This document shows, piece after piece, positions 1 to 10,164 of a stretch of 64,000 nucleotides of DNA; positions within the stretch are counted from its first letter, which is position 1; each line of letters begins with the position of its first letter. Made by a program: the position numbers and the translations under genes. The notes under the pieces are model-generated. The model saw nothing but the letters and a program-made list of their open reading frames with translations, made no database searches and was not told where the DNA came from. Source of the DNA: Microcella alkalica (lineage in GTDB: Bacteria > Actinomycetota > Actinomycetes > Actinomycetales > Microbacteriaceae); the NCBI RefSeq assembly GCF_014137945.1, contig NZ_JACGWX010000001.1:248001-312000 (forward strand), given 5' to 3'.

Positions 1-1317
1 GAAGACGTCGTCGGCGACGCAGATCAGCTCGCGCAGCGGGCGTCCGACCGCGTCGTCGGCGGCGGCCCCGTAGAGCGACTCGGCGGAGCTGTTCCAGTAG
101 TGGACGACGCCGTCGAGGGCCCGCACGACGATCGCATCACGCGTGGCATCGATGAGCTCGGCCTGGTCCGCGATCCGCCGTTGAGCCTTCACCATCTCGT
201 GGCTCGCCCGCTCGTCCTCGGTGACGTCGCGGATGTAGAGGGCGATCCCGGTCGCGGTGGGGTACGCGGTCACGTCGAACCAGCGCCCGAAGGCGTCAGG
301 AGTCCTGACCGTCGTCCTGATCTGCTCGCGCGCCGTTCGCTGGTAGGCGACCTCGAGCTCGGTGTCGGCGAGCTCAGGGAAGCTCTCCCAGAGACTGTGG
401 CCCTCGATCTCCGAGAAGGTGCGGCCAACGAGTTCCTCGGCCCGATCATTGGCGTACAAGAGACGCCACTCGTCGTCCAGGAAGATCAGCCCGTCGCTGA
501 GCGAGTTGAGCGTGAGGTCCAGCCGCTGCTGGAGGATCGCCGCTCGCTCGTGGGCCGCTGTCGCCTCCGTGACATCCCAGATCGCCCCGTGCGCAGCGAC
601 GACGACGCCGTCCGGGCCCGTCGTCGGTCGCCCGAGGACCTTGACGATCCGCGACCGGCCGTCGGTGGTCGTGACGATGAGCTCGAGGTCGATCGTCTCG
701 CCCTGCTCGAAGCACGCGCCCACCGTGCGCGCGATCGCCTCGGCGTTCGCAGGGGCGAAGAGCTGCGCCGCACGATCGAGGGGGAGGACGGACTCGTCCT
801 CTGATCCGAGGATGCGCTCCGCCTCAGGGCTCAGCGTGAGCAGGGTCGTCTCTCGATCGAGGGACCACCCGCCGAACGCGGCGAGCTCGCCGGCGATCCG
901 CAGCAGTTCGTCCGCCCGCGCCTTCGCGCGCTCCCGTTCCTCGACCTCCGCGATCGCGGAGGCGTGGACGAGGACGGCGATGACCTCGCCGTCGACGGTG
1001 ACCGGACTGTACGTCACCTCGGCGTGACCCGCTCCGTCCGGTCGTCCGACCGTCCGGAAGCGGCAGGTCTCCCCCTCGAGAGCGCGCGCGAAGCGATCGT
1101 CGATGATCGCGCGATCCGCCTCCGCCGCCCACTGCGTGTGGAGGGAGCCGATGAACGCGCTGCGGGGGATCGCTCCGCGCGCCTCGAGCGCCGCGGTCGC
1201 CCCGAGCACCGTCCCGGAGGGGCCGACGAGGAGGATGGGATCCGGATACCCGGCAGCGAGGGTCTCGAGAGCTGTCGCGAGACCGAGCGCCCGGTCGTCG
1301 ATGTGGTCATCCCGCAC
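1..1317 (-). CDS. Multi-PAS-domain signalling protein, C-terminus cut by window edge
   Basis: I read this frame by reverse translation. It is open from a GTG at 1317 to the window edge (439 codons, no stop). Four PAS-like segments follow one another: roughly residues 15-115, 140-240, 250-360 and 385-439. The last two carry typical PAS sequence such as SLSDGLIFLDDEWRLLYAN and DATRDAIVVRALDGVVHYWN. No membrane segment is visible, so it is probably a cytoplasmic sensor. The output domain (histidine kinase, GGDEF or other) lies outside the window. The GTG overlaps the end of the receiver gene by 11 nt and has a GGGAG element 8 nt upstream, so the two are probably translationally coupled. Confidence 0.75.
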   Translation of the reverse strand, partial: MRDDHIDDRALGLATALETLAAGYPDPILLVGPSGTVLGATAALEARGAIPRSAFIGSLHTQWAAEADRAIIDDRFARALEGETCRFRTVGRPDGAGHAEVTYSPVTVDGEVIAVLVHASAIAEVEERERAKARADELLRIAGELAAFGGWSLDRETTLLTLSPEAERILGSEDESVLPLDRAAQLFAPANAEAIARTVGACFEQGETIDLELIVTTTDGRSRIVKVLGRPTTGPDGVVVAAHGAIWDVTEATAAHERAAILQQRLDLTLNSLSDGLIFLDDEWRLLYANDRAEELVGRTFSEIEGHSLWESFPELADTELEVAYQRTAREQIRTTVRTPDAFGRWFDVTAYPTATGIALYIRDVTEDERASHEMVKAQRRIADQAELIDATRDAIVVRALDGVVHYWNSSAESLYGAAADDAVGRPLRELICVADDVF

Positions 1318-1702
1318 GATCGGAGCTCCCGCCTGAGCCGTCGGGGAGCAGCGAGCGGACGATGCGGGTGAAGTCCGCGAGCTCGATCGGCTTGCGTGCG
1401 AACCCGTCGACGCGGTCGAGCAGGGCGGGGGCATCCTCGTCGCTCAGAAGCAGGACGCGGGGGGCGGACACGCGCGCGGACAGCGCGTCGAGGCTCTCGA
1501 CGGCGGTGCCACCCGGCATGTTCAGGTCGAGGATGACGAGATCCACGGAGACCGCGGGATCCAGATGGATGACCTCGCTCGTCGTGCGCGCATCGATGAC
1601 GGCGCACCCCATGCCCGTGAGCGCCATGCGCAGCACGGTCCGGACGAGAGGATCGTCATCGGCGACGAGGACCGTGGCAGTGGAACCTCCGGGGGCTGCC
1701 AT
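1307..1702 (-). CDS. Stand-alone CheY-like receiver domain
   Basis: 131 residues, a single response-regulator receiver with no output domain. The acidic pocket is DDD at 15-17, the phospho-acceptor is Asp59 in VILDL, the switch Ser is about residue 87 (LLSDE) and the conserved Lys is about 104 (ARKP). It starts at the ATG of MAAPGGS. It lies 29 nt downstream of the ATPase-less kinase-like gene and overlaps the multi-PAS gene, so the three probably form one operon. A receiver without a DNA-binding domain would act by phosphotransfer or protein contact. The partner is unknown. Confidence 0.85.
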   Translation of the reverse strand: MAAPGGSTATVLVADDDPLVRTVLRMALTGMGCAVIDARTTSEVIHLDPAVSVDLVILDLNMPGGTAVESLDALSARVSAPRVLLLSDEDAPALLDRVDGFARKPIELADFTRIVRSLLPDGSGGSSDRAG

Positions 1703-1731
1703 GTGCTCAGTGTATGGCGAGGGCTCTTCGC

Positions 1732-3153
1732 CTAGGCCCCTCCGTCCGGGGGACGGCCCTCGGCGAGAAGAGACAGATCGTGCGACGCGGCGGCCAGATG
1801 GTCGAGGACCTGATCGGTGACGGAGGCGAGCGCGCCCGGCGCCGCGTCGGCGTCGGAGAAGAAGGTCAGGGCCATGACGCACGCGGCGATCCGCCCCTGA
1901 ACGGGGCCGTGCATGAGTTCGCTCAATCGGTGTCTCTCGCGCTCGACGGCGGCCTCGTGCTCCTCCTCGAGCCGATCGACCTCGCTCCGAATCCGCCTGA
2001 GCTCCCGCTCGTCGTCCTCGTTCGCGCGGACGATGACGAGACACGCGACCACGGTGGCGCACGACCCGATCAGCGTGCCTCCCAGGCTGGGGAGGATCGC
2101 CGCTCCTTGCCAGGTGATGGGGTCGATACCGCTGTGCAGCATCACCCAGGAGGAGACCAGGACGGCCGCGCCGATCGCGGCGAGGGTGACGTGCAGGGCG
2201 CGAGCCCGTCGCAGGGCGGGCGATCGTCGAGACACTTGAATCGTCGCCGCGAGCGCGACGCCGCCGCCGAGCGCGGCGATGACGATCTCCGTCGCGGCCA
2301 GAGGGCCGAACAGACGGGCTCCGTCGGGAAGCACGATGGCGACCGTCTGCCCTGAGACGCCCGCGGCCAGCAGCCAGGGACGGCCGACGGGGAAGTCGAA
2401 CGCTTCACGGAGCGATGCGCGCCGCGATCTCGACTCGCCCGGGCCGTGCGCGGGCTTCGCCGAATCGACAAGGTCTGCCGTCTCGTCGTGGAGTCGGGAG
2501 AGCCTCAGGCTGATCTCGAGGAACGCGTCGCGGTCGAGACTCTGCTGCACCGTCAGGAGCCGACCCTGGAGGTCATCGAGAACCGGAGCGACGGTGCGAC
2601 GGATGGTCTGCGCGAGTTGCCTCCGCATCTGCATGCCCGATTCCGCGGTGTGGGCGGTCGCCTCCTCCAGAGCGCGGCGCGCGGCCTCCAGCTCGCCGAT
2701 CACGGACTGTCGGCGCCCGATCTGGGCGAACCCGTACACGATCGCCGGCCCCCAGGCCGCGGTCATCACGATCCAGGCGGCTGCTCGGAACAGGAGCTCG
2801 CCGGGAACGCCGGCCACGACCTCCGCGATGGCACTGCCCACGACGGCCCGGACGAGGCAGGACAAGACCCAGAGGGCGGCCACCGTCCAGATCGACAGGA
2901 TCGCTCGGCGTCGTCGAGCGAGATGACCGCCGCCGACGAGGATCACCCCGGCGACAAGATGTTGAACGACGCCCGACAGCAGCGGCCACCACCACTGCGG
3001 GTACGGCGTGGCGGACTCGCGCAGCAGCACGATCGACAGGGTGCCGGGGAATAACGCGAGCCAGAGCATCCAGTGGGTGGCCCAGGGGCCGCCGAGCGCC
3101 TCCCGCAGAGTCACGCGGTCTCCGATTCGTCGGGTACTCAGCGCAACGGCCAC
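1732..3153 (-). CDS. Polytopic membrane protein with histidine-kinase-like phospho-acceptor helix but no ATPase domain
   Basis: 473 residues from a GTG start with AGGA 7 nt upstream; a GTG at 3168 is the alternative. Two membrane-plus-helix modules are in tandem. Hydrophobic segments at about 28-46, 55-77, 84-105 and 120-145 lead into a charged helix (150-235). A second hydrophobic block (about 258-375) leads into a helix at 380-462. This last helix contains RHRLSELMHGPVQGRI, which resembles the HisKA_3 phospho-acceptor motif with His415. The protein ends 58 residues later. No N, G1 or G2 box of a HATPase_c domain is present. It may be the phospho-acceptor half of a split kinase, or a degenerate sensor. 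The family is inferred from the motif only. Confidence 0.6.
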   Translation of the reverse strand: MAVALSTRRIGDRVTLREALGGPWATHWMLWLALFPGTLSIVLLRESATPYPQWWWPLLSGVVQHLVAGVILVGGGHLARRRRAILSIWTVAALWVLSCLVRAVVGSAIAEVVAGVPGELLFRAAAWIVMTAAWGPAIVYGFAQIGRRQSVIGELEAARRALEEATAHTAESGMQMRRQLAQTIRRTVAPVLDDLQGRLLTVQQSLDRDAFLEISLRLSRLHDETADLVDSAKPAHGPGESRSRRASLREAFDFPVGRPWLLAAGVSGQTVAIVLPDGARLFGPLAATEIVIAALGGGVALAATIQVSRRSPALRRARALHVTLAAIGAAVLVSSWVMLHSGIDPITWQGAAILPSLGGTLIGSCATVVACLVIVRANEDDERELRRIRSEVDRLEEEHEAAVERERHRLSELMHGPVQGRIAACVMALTFFSDADAAPGALASVTDQVLDHLAAASHDLSLLAEGRPPDGGA

Positions 3154-3493
3154 GTTGCCATCCTGCACCAGTCGTAGAGATGAGAAGCGGCCGCCCCAGC
3201 TCAACCCGAATGAGCCGGGGACGGCCGCAGTGTCACTCGGCTCTCTCACCCGACCCGAACGGGCGAGTGAACCGGTTGCGGTCGGCGGCCCCGGGAGTCC
3301 CCCGACTCCCAACCGCTGTCCTTGCACTGATAGTGCTCCGTCCTCGACGGGGGCGCAAACATGGCGATCGCGCGGTGTTCGGATTTCGAACGCTCGGTCT
3401 ACCGTGGCCGGATCCGACTGCGAGCCGGTCACCGCGGCAGCCCACGTAGACTCGTCGCGGTCGGCCGTCTGGCCGCCGGGAAGGGCGGTTCGG
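3154..3493. other. 340-bp divergent intergenic region
   Basis: No convincing gene is visible. The region separates the divergent kinase-like gene and lipoprotein gene and must hold both promoters. The only clear sequence structure I see is the short palindrome at 3324-3336. I could not assign -35/-10 pairs with confidence. Confidence 0.6.
3324..3336. promoter_or_regulatory. Short palindrome, possible operator
   Basis: Perfect inverted repeat GCACT-GAT-AGTGC in the middle of the divergent intergenic region. Its size and place fit a repressor or activator half-site pair, but 5-bp arms can occur by chance. Confidence 0.25.
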
Positions 3494-3997
3494 ATGCGAG
3501 CGAGCGCGAGGCGGGCATCCGCCCTCATCGTCGCAGCCGCTGCGATCTCTGCGATCGTCGTGGGCTGCACCGCGGCCCCCGAGCCTCCCGTCGCGACGCC
3601 CTCGGGCGCGGCACTCACCCCCTCGTCATCCGCCTCCGCGTCGCCCGAACCCGAGCCAGTGGAGCCGGAGGTCCCTCCGTTCGACCCCGCGGCGGAGGCT
3701 GAGGCGAACCTCCCAGTCGTCGAACAGGCGCTCGCGCCAGTTGCGTCGGCAGGGGGGATCCCGGCCGGCCGCAGTGTCGTCGAGGCGCTCACCGCCGCAG
3801 GGATCCCGCTCGACGCGATCCAGATCACGCCCGACCGCACCGCGATCGGCCTCCCGGTCGACGCGCTGCTGCTCTCGGTGCGCTCGGGGGGATCGTGCGT
3901 GCTCGGGCAGTTCGACGGCGACGCTCTCACGACGACGACGGAGCCCGCGCTGGCCTCCGGGGCGTGCCTGTTGGGGGCGACGGCCTCTCTAGACTGA
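3494..3997 (+). CDS. Putative secreted lipoprotein, DUF6993-like
   Basis: 167 residues. The N-terminus (MRASARRASALIVAAAAIS) is basic then hydrophobic and ends in a lipobox-like VVGC, so the protein is probably lipid-anchored outside the membrane. A Pro/Ser/Glu-rich spacer (about 28-60) leads to a compact domain with ITPDRTAIGLPVDALLLSV and GSCVLGQF. I associate these features with the actinobacterial DUF6993 lipoproteins, from memory and without a search. Function unknown. The ATG at 3494 sits right before the signal sequence. Its penultimate codons contain a rare CTA that forms part of the likely -10 box of the next gene. Confidence 0.65.
   Translation: MRASARRASALIVAAAAISAIVVGCTAAPEPPVATPSGAALTPSSSASASPEPEPVEPEVPPFDPAAEAEANLPVVEQALAPVASAGGIPAGRSVVEALTAAGIPLDAIQITPDRTAIGLPVDALLLSVRSGGSCVLGQFDGDALTTTTEPALASGACLLGATASLD
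3990..3995 (+). promoter_or_regulatory. -10 box TAGACT for leaderless ettA
   Basis: TAGACT ends 6 nt before the ettA ATG, the spacing expected when transcription starts at the A of the start codon. The box overlaps the last codons of the lipoprotein gene (CTA GAC TGA). No convincing -35 is seen. Confidence 0.6.
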
Positions 3998-4001
3998 GAG
4001 C

Positions 4002-5684
<1,683 letters not shown>

Positions 5685-5704
5685 GGCGGGGCGGCGACCA
5701 GCGC

Positions 5705-6169
5705 ATGACGCGCATCCACGTTCCCATCGCTCTGCGCTGGAGCGACCTCGACGCCTACGGGCACGTCAACAACGCCCGCATGCTGACGCTCCTCGAGGAG
5801 GCGCGCATCGAGGTGTTCTGGCGCGGGCGCGGTGCCTCGGCGACGCCGTTGCCCGAGCTGCACATCGACGAGGGCGCGCAGAGCCTCATCGCGCGGCAGG
5901 AGGTCGAGTACCTCGCGCAGATCCCGCATCTGCGCGACCCGCTCGACGTGCAGCTCTGGATCGGCGCCCTCGGGGGAGCGAGCCTCGACGTCTGCTACGA
6001 GGTGTGCTCGCCCGAGGGGGCGGAGCCGCACGTCGTCTTCGCCCGCGCGATGTCGACGCTCGTCCTCGTCGACGAGCAGACCGGGCGGCCGCGTCGCATC
6101 AGCGACCGCGAGCGCGCGCTGTGGGGGCCGTACCTCGAGGAGCCCGTCGCCTTCCGGCGCCGGAGCTGA
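5705..6169 (+). CDS. Acyl-CoA thioesterase, 4HBT hotdog family
   Basis: 154 residues. The N-terminal LRWSDLDAYGHVNNARML matches the 4-hydroxybenzoyl-CoA thioesterase/YbgC-type hotdog fold, in which the Asp of the DxxGHVNN segment is catalytic. It probably hydrolyses acyl-CoA esters in the cytoplasm; the substrate cannot be read from sequence. Pairing with ettA is common in related actinobacteria as far as I recall. It is convergent with the XRE-cupin regulator. Confidence 0.85.
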   Translation: MTRIHVPIALRWSDLDAYGHVNNARMLTLLEEARIEVFWRGRGASATPLPELHIDEGAQSLIARQEVEYLAQIPHLRDPLDVQLWIGALGGASLDVCYEVCSPEGAEPHVVFARAMSTLVLVDEQTGRPRRISDRERALWGPYLEEPVAFRRRS

Positions 6170-6193
6170 CGCCGCGCCAGGCGCGCAGCGCCG

Positions 6194-6760
6194 CTAGGTC
6201 GCCGGCGCGAGCACCCAGAGCACCTCGCACCCCTCGGTCGTCGAGGCGTTCCGCCAGGTGTGCGGGTCGCGGCCGCGGAAGGTCATCGAGTCGCCCGTGC
6301 CGAGCTCGTGCTCGTCGTCCCCGAGAACGATCGTGAGCCGACCCGCGAGCACGTACACGAACTCGACGTCGCAGTCGAGGCTGTAGAGGTCGTCGCCGGC
6401 CGTGCCACCCGGTTCGATGATCGACCGGATCACCTCGACATCGGTCTGCGTGCCGGGCGTGAGGAGGACCTCCTGTGCCCCCTCGCCGCCGAAGTTGATG
6501 GGCGCGCCGTGGCCGGCGCGCACGATCTGCGAGGGCGGCGGCTCGAACAGCTCGCCGACCTTGAGGCCGACGGCCTCGCAGATGGCGACGAGTGAAGCCA
6601 CGGAGGGCGAGACCTGGTCGCGCTCGAGCTTGCTCACGAACCCCTGGCTGATGCCGGCCGCCGTGGCCACCGCGTCGAGGGTGAGTCCGCGCGCGAGGCG
6701 AGCGGCTCGCAGGCGGGCGCCGATCTTCACGTCGCTCGTCATGTCTCTATCCTGGGCCAT
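6194..6760 (-). CDS. XRE-type transcriptional regulator with C-terminal cupin
   Basis: 188 residues. The HTH_3 domain is at about 13-67 (RLRAARLARGLTLDAVATAA, then GISQGFVSKLERDQVSPSV), followed by a cupin at about 105-185 that ends in RDPHTWRN. This architecture is typical of small-molecule-responsive regulators of amine, amino acid or polyamine catabolism. It lies 23 nt downstream of the cyclase gene on the same strand and probably shares its transcript, so it may regulate the 7450-7533 divergent promoter. An internal ATG (residue 7, with AGGA 7 nt before it) is an equally good start. Confidence 0.88.
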   Translation of the reverse strand: MAQDRDMTSDVKIGARLRAARLARGLTLDAVATAAGISQGFVSKLERDQVSPSVASLVAICEAVGLKVGELFEPPPSQIVRAGHGAPINFGGEGAQEVLLTPGTQTDVEVIRSIIEPGGTAGDDLYSLDCDVEFVYVLAGRLTIVLGDDEHELGTGDSMTFRGRDPHTWRNASTTEGCEVLWVLAPAT

Positions 6761-6783
6761 TTCCCCCTCGTCCGCCGTCGGTC

Positions 6784-7449
6784 TCAGTCGTGCTCGATCG
6801 CGACCGCCCGCACGGGAGCCCCGTCAGCGGCCTCGAGCTTGAGCGGCAGGACCGAGATCAGGGGATGCCCGCTCGCGATCGCGCCGAGATTGGTCAGGTT
6901 CTCGATGATGACGCCTCCGACCTCGGCGATGAGGTGATGGCAGGGGAACCCGACGCCCGGGTGCTCGGCGTCGGGCGTCTCGTCGAGGTTGACGGCGTCG
7001 ATCCCGATCGTTCGGATGCCGCGCTCGAGCAGCAGCGCGCACGCCTCGGCGTCGAGGTAGGGGTGGTCGAAGTAGGCGGCCGTGCCATAGTGGTCGCTCC
7101 ATCCTGTGCGGAGGAGCACGATGCGTCCGGGCTGCAGGCGCTCGACGACCGGAGCGATGTGCGCGGGGGTGATGCGTCCGCGGGGGCCCGCGTCCCGGGC
7201 ATCCACGATCACGCCCTCGCCGACGAAGCGGTCGAGGGGCAGCTCGTCGATGCGGGGGGTGGCGTCGTCGAAGTGGAAGGGCGCGTCGACGTGCGTCCCG
7301 CTCTGCGACCCCATTGTGACGGCGAGCAGGTTGAAGCCGTCGCGCGCGATCGTGCTGTGCGGAGTGAGCGAGACGACGGGGTCGCCGGGGTACACCTGCG
7401 TCGCGCTCGACAGCGCGACCGAGAGATCAACGACACGATTTATCTTCAT
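6784..7449 (-). CDS. Cyclase-family (kynurenine-formamidase-like) metal-dependent amide hydrolase
   Basis: 221 residues, PF04199-type. The family metal-binding signature is present as GSQSGTHVDAPFHF (47-60), and further conserved residues are in HPGVGFPCHHL. Known members hydrolyse N-formylkynurenine, isatin or cyclic amides with Mn/Zn. The substrate here is unknown. The enzyme is divergent from an NCS1 permease and a ureohydrolase and convergent in function with them, so its substrate is probably a related N-compound and not kynurenine. No Shine-Dalgarno precedes the ATG; an upstream in-frame ATG exists at about 7476. Confidence 0.85.
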   Translation of the reverse strand: MKINRVVDLSVALSSATQVYPGDPVVSLTPHSTIARDGFNLLAVTMGSQSGTHVDAPFHFDDATPRIDELPLDRFVGEGVIVDARDAGPRGRITPAHIAPVVERLQPGRIVLLRTGWSDHYGTAAYFDHPYLDAEACALLLERGIRTIGIDAVNLDETPDAEHPGVGFPCHHLIAEVGGVIIENLTNLGAIASGHPLISVLPLKLEAADGAPVRAVAIEHD

Positions 7450-7461
7450 AGGCAAGAACTT

Positions 7462-7491
7462 TTGCACATCAGGCATATCCGGGTCTATATT
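7462..7491 (+). promoter_or_regulatory. Promoter of the NCS1-ureohydrolase operon
   Basis: TTGCAC (7462-7467) and TATATT (7486-7491) with an 18-bp spacer, 42 nt before the permease ATG. This is an unusually AT-rich patch in this GC-rich region. The same 84-bp gap must hold the promoter of the divergent cyclase-regulator pair, so the two probably overlap. Confidence 0.6.
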
Positions 7492-7533
7492 CGGGCCAAC
7501 CCCGCACGTCCACCCCGATGAGAAGGAACCTTC

Positions 7534-9096
7534 ATGACGGACAACAGAGTCGTTGTCGATCATTCCGACGTCGCCCTCAACGCCCGACCGCGCGCGACCG
7601 AGATCGAGCAGCGCGGCATCGACACCGTTCCCGATGCCGATCGCACTTCGACGTGGGTCGACCTCATGCGCATCCAGTTCGGCGGCGCGAACACCTTCGC
7701 CACGGTCCTGCTCGGCACCTTCCCGATCGTGCTCGGCCTGTCGTTCTGGGAGGCGGTCGGCGCGACCGTGCTCGGCCTCGCCGTCGGCATCCTCGTCCTC
7801 ATGCCGATGGGCCTCTTCGGCCCGAAGACGGGCACCAACAACGCCGTGTCCTCCGGCGCGTTCTTCGGGGTCCGGGGCCGCGTCGTCGGCTCGTTCCTCT
7901 CGCTCCTCACGGCCGTCGCGTTCTACTCGATCTCGGTGTGGGTCGGCGGCGACGCCCTCGTCGGCGCGCTCAACCGACTGCTCGGCGTGCCCGACTCGGT
8001 CGGCCTGCGCACGCTCATCTACGGCGTCATCGGGCTGATCGTGATCATCGTCGTCGTGTACGGCTACCAGTTCATGCTGCTCATCAACAAGACCGCGGTC
8101 ATCGCGAACTCGGTGCTCTTCCTGCTCGCGATCGTCGCGTTCTCGGGCACGTTCGACGCCGGCTACGACCCGGGCCCCGAGGCTTACGCGCTCGGCAGCT
8201 TCTGGCCGACGTTCGTGCTCTCGGCGCTCATCGTCATGTCGAACCCCGTGTCGTTCGGCGCGTTCCTCGGTGACTGGTCGCGGTACATCCCCGCCACGAC
8301 GCCCGCGCGCAAGCTCTTCGGCGCGACTGCGCTCGGGCAGGGCCTCACGATCATCCCGTTCCTGTTCGGCGTCGCGACCGCGACCCTCGTCGCCGGCGAG
8401 GCCGACTACGTCTTCGCGCTCATCCAGGAGTCGCCTCTCTGGTACGCCGTGCTGCTCATGGTCGTCGCCTTCATCGGCGGTCTCTCCACGGGCTCGACCT
8501 CGCTCTACGGCACGGGCCTGGACTTCTCGTCGGTCTTCCCGCGCTTCAGCCGCGTGCAGGCGACGATCTTCATCGGCGTCATCGCGTTCCTGTTCATCCT
8601 GCTCGGTCGCCTCTTCTTCGACCTGCTGGGCGCCGTCAACGCGTTCGTCGGCGCCATCATCGTCACCACGGTTCCGTGGATGATCATCATGGCGATCGGC
8701 TACTTCGTCCGTCGCGGATCGTTCGACCGCTCCGACCTCCAGGTCTTCAACCGCGGCGAGACCGGCGGCCGGTACTGGTTCTCGAACGGCGTCAACTGGC
8801 GCGGCATGGTCGCGTGGGTCGTCTCCGCCGTGCTCGGCCTGCTCTTCGCGTACTTCCCGCCCGTCATCGAGGGCCCGCTGAGCGGGGTCGCCGGCGGCGT
8901 CGACCTGAGCCTCATCGTCGCGATCGTCTCGGCGGCGGTGCTCTACATCGGCGCCCTCATGCTCTTCCCGGAGCCGACGTACGTGTTCCCGCCCGACGGG
9001 CCGCGCGTCGTCCGCGAGCAGAGCGCGCCGCTCACGCCCATCGAGACCGACCACCGGTCGGGGGCGGCGAAGGCCGCGGCGCGCCGCGCCGGCTGA
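7534..9096 (+). CDS. NCS1-family cytosine/purine/allantoin-type permease
   Basis: 520 residues with about 12 hydrophobic segments. The N-terminus (RADRTSTWVDLMRIQFGG-like region, then GLFGPKTGTNNAVSSGAFFG) matches the nucleobase:cation symporter-1 family. Members import purines, cytosine, uracil, allantoin, hydantoins or thiamine in symport with H+ or Na+. It is the first gene of a rightward operon with a ureohydrolase and an NTF2-like protein and probably imports their substrate. It has a good ribosome site (AAGGA, 8 nt before the ATG). Confidence 0.88.
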   Translation: MTDNRVVVDHSDVALNARPRATEIEQRGIDTVPDADRTSTWVDLMRIQFGGANTFATVLLGTFPIVLGLSFWEAVGATVLGLAVGILVLMPMGLFGPKTGTNNAVSSGAFFGVRGRVVGSFLSLLTAVAFYSISVWVGGDALVGALNRLLGVPDSVGLRTLIYGVIGLIVIIVVVYGYQFMLLINKTAVIANSVLFLLAIVAFSGTFDAGYDPGPEAYALGSFWPTFVLSALIVMSNPVSFGAFLGDWSRYIPATTPARKLFGATALGQGLTIIPFLFGVATATLVAGEADYVFALIQESPLWYAVLLMVVAFIGGLSTGSTSLYGTGLDFSSVFPRFSRVQATIFIGVIAFLFILLGRLFFDLLGAVNAFVGAIIVTTVPWMIIMAIGYFVRRGSFDRSDLQVFNRGETGGRYWFSNGVNWRGMVAWVVSAVLGLLFAYFPPVIEGPLSGVAGGVDLSLIVAIVSAAVLYIGALMLFPEPTYVFPPDGPRVVREQSAPLTPIETDHRSGAAKAAARRAG

Positions 9097-9098
9097 GC

Positions 9099-9159
9099 GG
9101 ATGCCCGGGGCGGCCCCGCAGACCGCTCCGGGCTCCCCGCCCGCTCGCCCCGGGCATCC
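9099..9159 (+). terminator. Intercistronic stem between permease and ureohydrolase genes
   Basis: Perfect 14-bp arms (9099-9112 GGATGCCCGGGGCG and 9146-9159) enclose a 33-nt loop. There is no T-run. Because the flanking genes look like one operon, it may attenuate transcription or protect the upstream mRNA. Confidence 0.45.
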
Positions 9160-9186
9160 CGACCCGACGCATACCAGGAGGACCCC

Positions 9187-10164
9187 GTGGAGCAGCGCAC
9201 GCCCCGCGTCACCGAGAACGGCAACATCGGCCAGGTAGACGCGACCCAGGTGCCCCGCTACGGCGGCGCCGCTACGTTCGCGCGGTTGCCGAGGTGGGAC
9301 GAGGTCGACCGCGCCGACGTCGTCGTGCTCGGCGTGCCCTTCGACACCGGGGTGAGCTACCGGCCGGGGGCGCGCTTCGGGCCGTCGCACATCCGCGAGT
9401 CGTCGCGCCTGCTGCGGCCCTACAACCCTGCGCAGGATGCGAAGCCGTTCGCGATGCAGCAGGTCGTCGACGCCGGCGATATCGGCGTGAACCCCTTCGA
9501 CATCGCCGAAGCGCTCGCGACGATCGAGGCCGAGGCGACGCGCGTGCTCGACTCGGGAGCGCAGCTGCTCACTCTCGGAGGCGACCACACGATCGCGCTG
9601 CCGCTGCTGCGCGCGATGCACGCGAAGCACGGGCCCATCGCGGTCGTGCACTTCGACGCCCACCTCGATACGTGGGACACCTACTTCGGCGCCGACTACA
9701 CGCACGGCACGCCGTTCCGCCGCGCGTCGGAGGAGGGGCTGCTCGCGCACGACTCCTGCCTGCACGTCGGGATCCGCGGGCCGCTGTACACGGCCGACGA
9801 CCTCACGGAGGACGGCGACCTGGGCTTCCAGATCGTGCACTCGACCGAGATGGATGCCCTCGGGGCTCCCGGCGTCATCGAGCGCATGAGGGCGCGCGTC
9901 GGCGATCGCCCCGTCTACGTCTCGATCGACATCGACGTGCTCGACCCCGCGTTCGCGCCCGGGACCGGCACGCCCGAGGCGGGCGGATTCACGAGCCGGG
10001 AGCTGCTCGCGATGCTGCGGGGCTTCGCCGACGTGAACCTCGTCGGCGCCGACATCGTCGAGGTCGCGCCCGCCTACGACCACGCGCAGATCACGGGCAT
10101 CGCCGCAGCGCACGTCGCGTACGAGCTGCTCACCGTCATGGCGCGACGCCGGAGCGCGTCGTGA
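9187..10164 (+). CDS. Agmatinase-type ureohydrolase
   Basis: 325 residues. All metal-binding motifs of the arginase/agmatinase family are intact: GGDHTI (about 128), HFDAHLD (about 157) and [19 protein letters not shown] (about 247). The enzyme should hydrolyse a guanidino compound to an amine plus urea using two Mn ions. Family members act on agmatine, guanidinobutyrate, guanidinopropionate or guanidine itself, so the substrate is open. The GTG start has an AGGAGG 5-6 nt upstream. The stop overlaps the next gene (GTGA). There is no urease or putrescine gene nearby. Confidence 0.85.
   Translation: MEQRTPRVTENGNIGQVDATQVPRYGGAATFARLPRWDEVDRADVVVLGVPFDTGVSYRPGARFGPSHIRESSRLLRPYNPAQDAKPFAMQQVVDAGDIGVNPFDIAEALATIEAEATRVLDSGAQLLTLGGDHTIALPLLRAMHAKHGPIAVVHFDAHLDTWDTYFGADYTHGTPFRRASEEGLLAHDSCLHVGIRGPLYTADDLTEDGDLGFQIVHSTEMDALGAPGVIERMRARVGDRPVYVSIDIDVLDPAFAPGTGTPEAGGFTSRELLAMLRGFADVNLVGADIVEVAPAYDHAQITGIAAAHVAYELLTVMARRRSAS

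Noticed and set aside
3154-3930. N-terminal extension of the kinase-like gene to 3930
   Set aside because: It would run antisense through the lipoprotein gene, and its sequence is Ser/Ala/Gly low complexity. A GTG with AGGA exists at 3153.
7450-10113. Upstream extension of the cyclase frame over the permease and ureohydrolase genes on the minus strand
   Set aside because: The extension is low-complexity Arg/Asp/Glu sequence antisense to two well-supported genes. The cyclase family begins at the ATG at 7449.
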